Shown in pieces: positions 16,400-24,011 of a stretch of 27,519 bases of DNA. The translations under genes and the position numbers were made by a program. Position 1 is the first letter of the stretch, and each line of letters opens with the position of its first letter. The notes under the pieces were generated by a model, which saw only the letters and a program-made list of their open reading frames with translations, was not told the DNA's origin and searched no databases. Source of the DNA: Spirochaetaceae bacterium (GTDB lineage Bacteria; Spirochaetota; Spirochaetia; SZUA-6; Bin103); assembly GCA_028820215.1 (NCBI GenBank), contig JAPPKD010000300.1, positions 1 through 27,519 of the forward strand. Direction: 5' to 3'.

Positions 16400-16548
16400 G
16401 ACAGCGGCCCATGCTCCAGGTCGAACAGGAGCCAGTCGAACCCCTGGTGCGCCAGCATCTCGGTCACGTCCGGGTGGCCGATGGAGATCCAGGTGCCGAC
16501 CGAGACGCGGCGGGAGAGGATGCTGTTCTTGAGCTCCGACAGACGCAC
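16396..16548 (-). pseudogene. Truncated HpcH/HpaI-type aldolase (first 50 residues)
   Basis: A GTG at 16548, with GGAGG 5 bases upstream, opens a 50-residue frame. It reads L-S-E-L-K-N-S-I-L, V-G-T-W-I-S-I-G-H-P-D-V, E-M-L-A-H-Q-G-F-D-W-L-L and F-D-L-E-H-G-P-L-S, then TGA. This is the typical N-terminus of HpcH/HpaI aldolases (about 250 residues), which cleave 2-keto-3-deoxy acids to pyruvate or a related oxoacid plus an aldehyde. Everything after the second strand, including the metal ligands and catalytic Arg, is missing. The stop overlaps the ATG of the sialidase-like gene (ATGA), and the previous gene ends 19 bases upstream. It is an enzyme remnant that may still work as a translated leader for its neighbour. 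Confidence 0.75.
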
Positions 16549-16567
16549 GTGGCCTCCAGGTCACTCC

Positions 16568-17626
16568 TCAGATGACGGCCCGTACCTGCGCCAGGTAGTG
16601 AGCCATCTGCGCGGCGGTGTCGATGAAGATATCAGGATTTGCCTGCAACTCCTCGTACCGGCTGAACGCATGGGACCACTGCCCGGCCGCTTCGTCGATG
16701 TAGCAGGACTGGGGCCCGAGGAAGAAGCCGCCGTCGGCCTGCTGCGCGGCCACGATGTGGTCGGCCATCCTCATGGCGGCAGCCAGGTAGCGCGGTTCGC
16801 CGGTAGCCTGGTGCAGCGCGGCGCAGGCCCAGGGTGTCTTCCACACGTGGTCGGCGAACCCGGCATAGCCGTCGAACAGGTCGAACATCTCGCGGGCGGC
16901 GCCCAGGTACTCGTGCGAGCCGGTGGCTCGGCTCAGAGCGGTCAGGAAGGCGATGATGTAACCGATGTCCCAGTACGCGTTGCCGCCCTCCGGGTTGTCG
17001 CGCCGCAGCGCCGATCCGCTTCCCCACGGCATGTCCGCCCCGCTGTCGTAGTCGGCGACAAGCGCGTCGCACCGCGTGTCCCAGACCGTCAGGTAACGGT
17101 CGGCCGGATTCCGTTGCATCCGGTGCAGCCGGAGCAGGAACCGCCCGGCCCGCTGTGCGTGCTGCAGATGGCCGGTGGCAAGCAGGGCGATGCCACCGTG
17201 CGCGGTCGTCGCGGGGTCGATCAGTCCGGGTGCCTCGATGCGATAGCGGATGCCGCCGCACGGGTCCTGGAAGCGAGCGAGCGACCTGGCCAGCGGCAGG
17301 GACAGGTCGGTCCGTCCCCACGTCGCGGCACCGCGTATCAGGTAGGGGTAGACGTAGAGATCGCCGACGTACGGCAGCGGCTCGACGCCGACCGTCCCGG
17401 CGAGGGTCACATGCTCGCGCAGGACGAAGTCCAGGCACCGATTGGCACAGCTCCAATCTTCGGGCGACCCTCCGCTCAGCAGTGCCAGCGGTTGCGAGTA
17501 GTAACCCCAGACCGAGTCGGCTCCGGCGGTGGACCCGTCGCGCCGTTGCATTTCGCGCAGGAACGCTCCCGCCCGGCCGAGCGCGCGGTCGTACCGGTCG
17601 TGCGCGGCAGCCCGGTCGACCTCCAT
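16568..17626 (-). CDS. Alpha/alpha-toroid protein (glycosidase- or epimerase-like)
   Basis: This protein of about 352 residues is built of repeated helical hairpins with Gly-rich turns, such as Q-D-P-C-G-G-I-R-Y-R, T-A-H-G-G-I-A-L-L, A-Y-W-D-I-G-Y-I-I-A-F-L, P-W-A-C-A-A-L-H-Q-A-T-G-E-P-R and Q-Q-A-D-G-G-F-F. This is the pattern of an (alpha/alpha)6 barrel, found in many glycoside hydrolases, lyases and sugar epimerases and also in terpene cyclases. There is no signal peptide. The neighbours favour a carbohydrate role. I start at ATG 17626; the frame continues upstream to 17701, but with shadow-like Arg/Pro-rich sequence. It is the first gene of the minus-strand operon leading to the dehydratase. 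The 178 bases up to the divergent binding-protein gene must hold the promoters, but I could not identify convincing ones. The family is not identified. Confidence 0.65.
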   Translation of the reverse strand: MEVDRAAAHDRYDRALGRAGAFLREMQRRDGSTAGADSVWGYYSQPLALLSGGSPEDWSCANRCLDFVLREHVTLAGTVGVEPLPYVGDLYVYPYLIRGAATWGRTDLSLPLARSLARFQDPCGGIRYRIEAPGLIDPATTAHGGIALLATGHLQHAQRAGRFLLRLHRMQRNPADRYLTVWDTRCDALVADYDSGADMPWGSGSALRRDNPEGGNAYWDIGYIIAFLTALSRATGSHEYLGAAREMFDLFDGYAGFADHVWKTPWACAALHQATGEPRYLAAAMRMADHIVAAQQADGGFFLGPQSCYIDEAAGQWSHAFSRYEELQANPDIFIDTAAQMAHYLAQVRAVI

Positions 17627-17804
17627 CGGGGCGACGATAGATCGGCGCCGTGGCTGCCACAAGGCTGCGGGAGCCCGGTCTACTGGACCCGCGCGCGGCA
17701 ACGGGGTAGGCTCCGTCCTTCACCCGCGTGTTGAGGGACCGTCACCGACCGCGTGTCACGCTCTCGCCTGCGCGGGCAGAACGCATCGGACACGGAGGAT
17801 GAAC

Positions 17805-19505
17805 ATGCACAAGCGATCAAGCAACGTCGCGGCCGTAATGGCCCTGTTGGCGCTCTGGCTGGTGCCCTCGATGGCATTCGCCGAGGGGCAGGCGGAGGGT
17901 GCCGCGGACCAACCGATGGAGATCACCTGGCAGTTGCGGGAGGAGACCTCCTACGCGGCGCAGGTGGCCGAGGAGATCTTCAACGTGCGCATCCTCGGCA
18001 ACGGCATCTGGAACAACGACCGGGAGAAGATCGACCTGATGTTCGCCGCAGGCGAGGCGCCCGAGGTCTTCTCGGCCGGCGACGACCAGTTCCACTACCG
18101 CGACGGGCTGACCCGCGAGATCCCGCTGGCGATGATCCAGGAGCACGCGCCGCTGCACTACCAGTGGATGCTCGACCATCCCATCGCGCTCAACATCAGC
18201 AAGAGCCCGGACAGCGACGATGCCTACGTCGCCCTGGTCGGGGTGACGATGTCGACCAACGTGCCGCTGATCGGCTTCTGGTCGACCCGCGCCGACTGGG
18301 CCGAGAATGTCGGGCACCCGATTCCGGATTACTACGAGACGCGCTGGAAGGTCAGCACCGAGACGGACCGCACTTGGTTCGTGCCGGCCAACCTCACGCT
18401 CGACTGGATGGAGGAGCTGATGGTCCTCTATCGCGACGGCGATCCCGACGGCAACGGCAAGATCGACACCATTCCGGCAAGCGCGTCCAACGTCATCCCC
18501 TGGAGCTTCACCACGCTGTTCGGCGCGTTCGGCCTGCCGATGTATTCGATCACGGTGGGCACCGGCGGCGTGGCCAACTACCAGGACGAGAACGGCGACC
18601 TGGTGCTGCAGCCGGTTTCACCCCGCTACAAGAAGTTCCTGGCCCACCTGGCCGACTGGTACGCTAAGGACCTCATCGACAAGGAGTTCCCGACGATGAG
18701 CCGCCAGGACCAGTGGCAGAAGGACATGGCCGGCATAGTCGGGGTGCAGTTCATGAGCAACTCCACCTACGTGAACCCGACGCTGGAGCGGCCGCCCAAC
18801 CACGCGACCCTGGAAGAGGTCGCGGCCGGCGCCAGCGTCGCGATGATGCCGCCGCCGATCGGTCCCGAGGGCTACCAGGGCGTGCAGGTCTACCAGGCGC
18901 ACTCGCCGATCAGCAACTGGGCCTCCCTGAAGATCCGCCACGACGTGAGCGACGAGAAGCTGGCCAAGATCCTGCAGATCTGGGACTGGCGCCAGCATGA
19001 CCCGGAGGGCTGGATGATCAGCCAGTTCGGCAAGGAAGGCGTGCACTTCACCTGGTCCGGCGAGCCGGGCAACTCGAAGCCGAACCGTGTGACGGAGGAA
19101 GACGTCGTGGCGAACCACCCGGACGAGCCCAAGCTCGGCAGGTTCTTCCACTATCCGTACGGATATCACATGGACATGATCCGCTGGATCTATTCGCCGC
19201 AGTTCGTCCAGATCTGGGACAACTGGTTCGCCCCCGGACACTCCGAGTACTACCACACGCGACCGTACAAGTGGGACCTGTTCACGGAGACCGAGATGAA
19301 GGCGATCGCCGATCGCCAGGGCGAGGGGCTGAACACGCTCGCCAACGAGTTCTTCATGCGGGTGGTGACCGGCCAGGTCGACCTGGACGCCGAGTGGGAC
19401 GCCTACGTGGCGCGCTGGATGGCCGAGGGCGGCGACCAGGTGTACGAGGCCATGCAGAACTCGATCATCATCGAGGCGCTGCACGAGGGCCGCATCGAAT
19501 ACTGA
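17805..19505 (+). CDS. Sugar ABC transporter substrate-binding protein (LplA/AlgQ-like)
   Basis: This 566-residue exported protein has a clear signal peptide (A-A-V-M-A-L-L-A-L-W-L-V-P-S, cleavage near F-A) followed by E-G-Q-A-E-G, a start often seen in Spirochaetota binding proteins. It has no cysteine at all, hence no lipid anchor. Its length and the Ca-loop-like D-G-D-P-D-G-N-G-K-I-D (about residues 208-218) place it with the large oligosaccharide-binding proteins of the LplA/YtcQ/AlgQ type. I chose ATG 17805, six bases after GGAGG (17794-17798); the ATG at 17799 is too close. Two permeases follow, after a strong hairpin. The ligand is unknown, probably an oligosaccharide given the size. 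No ATPase gene is present, which is usual for this group because a shared ATPase is encoded elsewhere. Confidence 0.92.
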   Translation: MHKRSSNVAAVMALLALWLVPSMAFAEGQAEGAADQPMEITWQLREETSYAAQVAEEIFNVRILGNGIWNNDREKIDLMFAAGEAPEVFSAGDDQFHYRDGLTREIPLAMIQEHAPLHYQWMLDHPIALNISKSPDSDDAYVALVGVTMSTNVPLIGFWSTRADWAENVGHPIPDYYETRWKVSTETDRTWFVPANLTLDWMEELMVLYRDGDPDGNGKIDTIPASASNVIPWSFTTLFGAFGLPMYSITVGTGGVANYQDENGDLVLQPVSPRYKKFLAHLADWYAKDLIDKEFPTMSRQDQWQKDMAGIVGVQFMSNSTYVNPTLERPPNHATLEEVAAGASVAMMPPPIGPEGYQGVQVYQAHSPISNWASLKIRHDVSDEKLAKILQIWDWRQHDPEGWMISQFGKEGVHFTWSGEPGNSKPNRVTEEDVVANHPDEPKLGRFFHYPYGYHMDMIRWIYSPQFVQIWDNWFAPGHSEYYHTRPYKWDLFTETEMKAIADRQGEGLNTLANEFFMRVVTGQVDLDAEWDAYVARWMAEGGDQVYEAMQNSIIIEALHEGRIEY

Positions 19506-19525
19506 TCCCTGTCGTCCATGGACAT

Positions 19526-19556
19526 GAAGGGGATGGGCCGCCGGTCCATCCCCTTC
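19526..19556 (+). promoter_or_regulatory. Strong intercistronic hairpin after binding-protein gene
   Basis: Arms 19526-19536 and 19546-19556 are perfect 11-base inverted repeats (GAAGGGGATGG and CCATCCCCTTC). The nine-base centre can add three more pairs, including one G-U. There is no T-run after it, so it is not a classical terminator. Between a binding-protein gene and its permease genes such a structure commonly protects the upstream mRNA or causes partial read-through, giving more binding protein than permease. That role is inferred. Confidence 0.8.
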
Positions 19557-19582
19557 CGCTCTAGATCCAGAGGTTGAGGCCG

Positions 19583-20530
19583 ATGCCCGCATCCGCGGTC
19601 GACATCCAGTTACGCGACAACCTGCGGCGCGAGCGATGGAGCCGCGTGCGGCGCATGCGGCTGCTCTACCTGTCGATGCTGCCCGCGCTGCTGCTGCTGC
19701 TCGTCTTCAACTACCTTCCGATGTACGGCATCGTCATCGCGTTCAAGAACTTCCAGGCAAGCCGCGGCATCCTGGGCAGCCCCTGGAACAACTTCGAGAA
19801 CTTTGAGTTTCTGTTCGGCAGCTTCCAGTTCCAGCGGGTCATGCGCAACACCGTCATCATCAGTCTGCAGCGCATCGTGTTCGGCTTTCCGGCGCCGATC
19901 CTGCTGGCCCTGGTCATCAACGAGTTCGCCAACTCCTGGTGGAAGAAGGGCATCCAGTCGATCACCTACCTGCCCCACTTCATCTCCTGGGTCGTGATGG
20001 CCGGCATCCTGGTGGAGATACTGTCACCGCAGCGCGGCATCATCGGGTACCTGTACACGGTGCTCGGCAGGGACGCGCCGCTGCTGCTCACCAACCAGAA
20101 CGTCTTCCGGCCGATTCTGATCGCCACCGACGTCTGGAAGGAGGTGGGGTGGGGCTCGGTGATCTACCTGGCGGCGATCTCCTCCATCGATCCGACCATG
20201 TACGACGTGGCGCGGATCGACGGCGCCGGGCGGGTGCGGCAGGCGACCGCCATCACGCTGCCGTCGCTGCTGCCCGTGATCACCATCCTGTTCATCCTGC
20301 GGCTGAGCTACATTCTCGATGCCGGGTTCGAGCAGGTCTTCAACCTGTACAACCCGCTCGTGTACGAGGTCGCCGACATCATCGATACCTATGTGTACCG
20401 GGTCGGCATTCTGTCGCAGGAATTCGAGTTCGCCACTGCCGCCGGCCTGTTCAAGAACGTCGTCGGGGTCGCGCTGATCGTGCTGGTCAACGCCGTCATC
20501 AGGCGCTTCAGCGATCACGGAATCTGGTGA
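19583..20530 (+). CDS. ABC sugar transporter permease, LplB-like
   Basis: This 315-residue inner-membrane protein has about six helices, the first at about residues 25-45 (L-Y-L-S-M-L-P-A-L-L-L-L-L-V-F-N-Y). It opens with the Y-L-P-M-Y-G-I-V-I-A-F-K-N-F segment typical of LplB/YteP permeases. The cytoplasmic EAA-type loop that contacts the ATPase is present (V-A-R-I-D-G-A-G-R-V-R-Q, then L-P). It forms half of the channel for the sugar bound by the preceding protein. I chose ATG 19583, with AGAGG about 10 bases upstream; a TTG at 19574 is in frame but unlikely. The second permease follows 30 bases later. Confidence 0.93.
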   Translation: MPASAVDIQLRDNLRRERWSRVRRMRLLYLSMLPALLLLLVFNYLPMYGIVIAFKNFQASRGILGSPWNNFENFEFLFGSFQFQRVMRNTVIISLQRIVFGFPAPILLALVINEFANSWWKKGIQSITYLPHFISWVVMAGILVEILSPQRGIIGYLYTVLGRDAPLLLTNQNVFRPILIATDVWKEVGWGSVIYLAAISSIDPTMYDVARIDGAGRVRQATAITLPSLLPVITILFILRLSYILDAGFEQVFNLYNPLVYEVADIIDTYVYRVGILSQEFEFATAAGLFKNVVGVALIVLVNAVIRRFSDHGIW

Positions 20531-20560
20531 TGGCGGCGCCGCGGTTCGGGACGGTCTGAG

Positions 20561-21529
20561 ATGGCCAAGCAGATGATCGACCAGGGGCTGGTCGAGGTCG
20601 ACATCAGCGGCGCGCGCATGCGCCGCGTGTTCGGCTTCCAGCGCCAGACGGCGGGGGAGATCGCCTTCAAGGCGGCGGCGTCGGTGGTGCTGCTCCTTCT
20701 CGCCTTGACCTTTCTCTACCCCTTCTGGTTCACGATCATCCTGTCCTTTTCCGGCTTCAACGACGCGCTGACGCTGGGTCTGCACATCTGGCCGAGCGAG
20801 TGGAAGATGGAAGCCTACGAGTTCGTGTTCACCGAGAACGTGATGGCGGTCGCCTACTTCAACTCGATCGTCCGCACCGCCGTGGGGGGCGCGCTCACCG
20901 TGGTGGTCACCTTGATGGTGGCCTACCCGCTGTCCAAGAAGAACCTGCCGGGACGCACCGGGATCACCATCTATATCCTGATCACGATTTTCTTCTCCGG
21001 CGGGTTGATCCCGACCTATCTGCTGATCCGTTCGCTGGGACTGCTCGACAGGTTCATCGTCCTCATCCTGCCGATGCTGGCGGTCGGCTTTTACATTCTC
21101 ATCGTCCGCAACTTCCTGATGACCATCGACATCGCCTACGAGGAGTCGGCGCTGATCGACGGAGCCAACTACTTGGAGGTCCTGTTCCGTGTGATCATGC
21201 CGCTGGCCAAGCCGGTGATGGCGGTGGTCTTCCTGTGGGCGGCGGTCCGCCACTGGAATGCCTGGTTCGACTGGCTGATCTACATGAAGAGCGACTCCAA
21301 GCTCGTGCTGCAAATGATCTTGCGGCGGCTGCTGATCAAGGAGCGTGAGTTGCTGGAGCAGGTCATCGAGTTCGGCGACCCCGGGGACTTCACCAACCAG
21401 CAGCGCCTGCCTCCGGAGGCGCTGAAAGCGGCCACGACCCTGATCACGATCGGGCCGATCATCCTGCTGTACCCGTTTCTGCAGCGCTACTTCATCAAGG
21501 GCATCTTCATCGGATCGCTCAAGGGCTGA
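20561..21529 (+). CDS. ABC sugar transporter permease, LplC/YtcP-like
   Basis: This 322-residue protein with about six membrane helices is the partner permease. Diagnostic parts are T-F-L-Y-P-F-W-F-T-I-I-L-S-F-S near the first helix (about residues 47-62), P-L-S-K-K-N-L-P-G-R-T, the F-F-S-G-G-L-I-P-T-Y-L-L-I motif of this subfamily, and the EAA loop (E-E-S-A-L-I-D-G-A-N, then M-P-L-A-K-P). It ends F-I-K-G-I-F-I-G-S-L-K-G, as in YtcP/LplC proteins. Start is ATG 20561; the ribosome binding site is weak. The last 11 bases overlap the convergent sialidase-like gene, with no terminator in between. Confidence 0.93.
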   Translation: MAKQMIDQGLVEVDISGARMRRVFGFQRQTAGEIAFKAAASVVLLLLALTFLYPFWFTIILSFSGFNDALTLGLHIWPSEWKMEAYEFVFTENVMAVAYFNSIVRTAVGGALTVVVTLMVAYPLSKKNLPGRTGITIYILITIFFSGGLIPTYLLIRSLGLLDRFIVLILPMLAVGFYILIVRNFLMTIDIAYEESALIDGANYLEVLFRVIMPLAKPVMAVVFLWAAVRHWNAWFDWLIYMKSDSKLVLQMILRRLLIKERELLEQVIEFGDPGDFTNQQRLPPEALKAATTLITIGPIILLYPFLQRYFIKGIFIGSLKG

Positions 21530-22712
21530 GCCGGTACCGGTACGCGTCGCCGCGCATGTGTCCGGCGGCGTCCACCCACAGCCGCGTCATGCGCAGGATC
21601 AGGTCGTCGCCGGTGCGTTCCTGGTGCACCTCGAAGTTTCGCAGGCGCACGGGCGCGGGGTCGTCATCGCGCCAGGTGTCGATCTCGGTGACGCTGTCGC
21701 GGATCAGCAGGAAGCGGTCCGGGTCCACCTCGCCTGCGACCAGCGGATAGTCCGGGCCGTTGCCTTCGGGGTTCTCTTCGCACAGGTTGCCGATCCAGTA
21801 GTAGCGGCCGTTCGAGTGCGGCACGATCGTGGAGTAGGAGGCGGGCGAGTGAAACGGCGTGCCGTCGGTCCAGGTCCAGGGCTCGATGGGGCTCCAGGTG
21901 AGGCAGCCGTCGCCGGAGGTGCAGCACCATTTGTGGCCCGGCAGTGACAGATTGCCGGCGTTGCTGCCGCGCATCACCATCAGGAAGCGTCCGTCGGGCA
22001 TCTCGGCGACCGCCCCCTCGCTTACCCCGCGCGTGGAGACGTCGGGCTCCAGGACGACGCGCTCGCCGGCCTCCCACCGCAGCCGCCTGCCGGGCTGCCA
22101 GGTGCCGATCAGGACCATGATCTCGTGAAACGAGAGCGCGCCCGGCGGACAGAACAGCGTGCCGTCGGGTTGCAGGCGGGTGATCTGCACGGGAAGGATC
22201 AGGCGCCCGGCGCGGTCGAAGAACGGCACGTTGGCGAAGTGGACGGCGTTCTGGCCGGTCCACACTGCCTGCAGCGGATGGGAGGGATCGTACTCCTCTC
22301 CCTCCTGGATGATCCGGTCCTCGAACAGCCAGGTAAGGCCGTCGTCGTCGGAGACCCGGTAGGTGGGGAAGGTGTAGGTGAGGGCTTCCAGCATGTGGTC
22401 TGTCGGCATCACCGAGGTGCCGTTGAGCGCGACCAGCAGCCCGCTGCTCGGATCGGTTACCAGCGTGCCGTAGCCGGTCCGTACCGTGCCGGCCGGGGTG
22501 AGATGGCTGACCTGGTAGGGGTGGTCCTCCGACCACGTGGCTCCGTCGTCGTCGGAGTAGCTCAGGCGCAGCAGGTCGTAGATGTCGTTGCCGATCTCGC
22601 TGAAGCGCTGCCTGAGCAGCTTGGGCTCGTGGGCGGAGCGGTAGCCGACGGTCTCGTAGGCGGCGGCGACATCGCTGCCGCGATAGCTCACGGTCCGTTC
22701 GCTGACGGTCAT
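21519..22712 (-). CDS. Sialidase-like (BNR) protein, paralogue A
   Basis: This 397-residue cytoplasmic propeller protein has Asp-box motifs S-D-D-D-G-A-T-W and S-D-D-D-G-L-T-W and a degenerate S-G-D-G-C-L-T-W. It shares with the next gene the block S-T-R-G-V-S-E, then M-R-G-S-N-A-G and K-W-C-C-T-S-x-D-G, so the two are paralogues. The fold is that of exo-alpha-sialidases, but many such proteins act on other glycans. The start at ATG 22712 is well supported by GGAGGGAG just upstream. It lies 15 bases after paralogue B and converges on the permease gene. Its position next to the importer suggests it trims imported oligosaccharides, or senses them. Confidence 0.82.
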   Translation of the reverse strand: MTVSERTVSYRGSDVAAAYETVGYRSAHEPKLLRQRFSEIGNDIYDLLRLSYSDDDGATWSEDHPYQVSHLTPAGTVRTGYGTLVTDPSSGLLVALNGTSVMPTDHMLEALTYTFPTYRVSDDDGLTWLFEDRIIQEGEEYDPSHPLQAVWTGQNAVHFANVPFFDRAGRLILPVQITRLQPDGTLFCPPGALSFHEIMVLIGTWQPGRRLRWEAGERVVLEPDVSTRGVSEGAVAEMPDGRFLMVMRGSNAGNLSLPGHKWCCTSGDGCLTWSPIEPWTWTDGTPFHSPASYSTIVPHSNGRYYWIGNLCEENPEGNGPDYPLVAGEVDPDRFLLIRDSVTEIDTWRDDDPAPVRLRNFEVHQERTGDDLILRMTRLWVDAAGHMRGDAYRYRLSP

Positions 22713-22727
22713 GGGCTCCCTCCGTGC

Positions 22728-24008
22728 CTATAGGAGCAGCCGGTAGTGATAGGCGTCGGCGCTCCAGACGTCGCGTCCGCCGCCCCTGGCGCCGAGGCGT
22801 GTCAGGTAGAGCTCCAGGTCGCGGGTCTCGCGATTCTCTAGCAGGCTGAAGTTGGTGAGCTGCAGGGTGTCGGCATCGTGGTCGGGATCGCGCCGGTCGA
22901 TCACGGTGACGGTGTCGCGCTTGAGCGCGACGCGCTGCTCGTCGACCTCGGCGATCTGCAGCGGGTGGCGCGGCCCGTTGGCTTCTGCCGGCCGCTCGGC
23001 GATGTTGAGCACGCAGTACAGCTTACCGGTCCTGGTGGCCCGGATGGTCTTGGCGAAGGTCGCCGGTGAATAGAACTGTCCGCCGTCGTCGTAGCGCAGG
23101 TCGTTGATGGGGGTCCAGGTCAGGCCACCGTCGGACGAGGTCGAGCACCACTTCCGGCCGGGGCACTCCATGGGGTCGAGCCCGGCGTTGGAGCCGCGCA
23201 TGATCAACAGCAATCGGCCGTCGGACAGCTCGCTCAGGTCCAGCTCGACCAGTCCGCGCGTGGAGGTGCGCCGCGGCAGGAAGATCGGCTGCGACGTTTG
23301 CCAGCGGTAGTCGCCGGCCGCCGCGTCCCAGCGGCCGACGAAGCAGATGACGCCCGCGACACAGCCTTCCCGGTAGGTGTTGGGGAACACCACCGGGATT
23401 TTCTCGTCCTCGGCGTCCCGGTACGGGACCGGCACCGTGGCGCTGATCACGACGGTCCCGTCGCTCGCCGGCAGCGGCCGGCCGGCGTACATCTCGTTGC
23501 GGCGGAAGAAGGTCCGGTCGCCCCAGTCCTCGGGATCGAAGTCCGGCCCGGATTCGTACTTGAGCATGCGCGCGTCGCCCCACGTGCGGCCGTCGTCGGC
23601 GGACAACTGGTAGAAGCCGTGATCGGCGAAACGCCGCTCGCCGCTCCAGAGCAGGTGGAGCGCCTCCCGCGGGTCGCCGCGCAGCAGGCGCTGGAACACC
23701 GGCTTGATCAGCATGCCGGACACCGGATCGTAGGGCCCGGTGCCGCGCTGGCTGGCCCCGCCGGACTGCGTCACATCGCCCTGCCGCGGCCGTTCCTCGT
23801 ACAGGAGCTCCCAGTCGCCCCAGGTCCTCCCGTTGTCGGGAGACTCCCGGCTGCGCGCCCGGTAGTTCCAGTCGGAGGAATTGACCAGCGCGCGCGTCTC
23901 CTCCAATCGAAGGCCCCGGCCGATGTAGGACACGGCGCAGCTTACCGCCACCCGTTCCTCGCCCGAGGTCGCGTACCGCTCGCGCTCGACCTCGCAGATG
24001 GGTGCCAT
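22728..24008 (-). CDS. Sialidase-like (BNR) protein, paralogue B
   Basis: This 426-residue protein has no signal peptide and carries Asp-box motifs S-P-D-N-G-R-T-W, S-A-D-D-G-R-T-W and S-S-D-G-G-L-T-W. The block S-T-R-G-L-V-E, M-R-G-S-N-A-G, K-W-C-S-T-S-S-D-G marks it as a paralogue of the next gene, 15 bases downstream. The N-terminal R-A-R-S-R-E-S-P-D region differs from paralogue A. Its ATG lies only 3 bases after the stop of the Rpn-type nuclease gene and has no ribosome binding site, so its translation may depend on ribosomes leaving that gene. Substrate unknown. Confidence 0.82.
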   Translation of the reverse strand: MAPICEVERERYATSGEERVAVSCAVSYIGRGLRLEETRALVNSSDWNYRARSRESPDNGRTWGDWELLYEERPRQGDVTQSGGASQRGTGPYDPVSGMLIKPVFQRLLRGDPREALHLLWSGERRFADHGFYQLSADDGRTWGDARMLKYESGPDFDPEDWGDRTFFRRNEMYAGRPLPASDGTVVISATVPVPYRDAEDEKIPVVFPNTYREGCVAGVICFVGRWDAAAGDYRWQTSQPIFLPRRTSTRGLVELDLSELSDGRLLLIMRGSNAGLDPMECPGRKWCSTSSDGGLTWTPINDLRYDDGGQFYSPATFAKTIRATRTGKLYCVLNIAERPAEANGPRHPLQIAEVDEQRVALKRDTVTVIDRRDPDHDADTLQLTNFSLLENRETRDLELYLTRLGARGGGRDVWSADAYHYRLLL

Positions 24009-24011
24009 GTG

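Noticed and set aside
16400..16564. N-terminal extension of the sialidase-like protein
   Set aside because: In that frame it is Arg/Pro-rich with no pattern, while another frame of the same DNA encodes a good aldolase N-terminus with a ribosome binding site.
15587..17734. Long plus-strand open frame of about 715 codons
   Set aside because: It lies opposite the sialidase-like and toroid genes, is rich in Arg/Ala/Gly/His with no domain pattern, and is explained by high GC.
20024..21313. Minus-strand open frame of about 430 codons
   Set aside because: It is antisense to two clear permease genes and very rich in Gln, Asp, His and Arg, a shadow-frame pattern.
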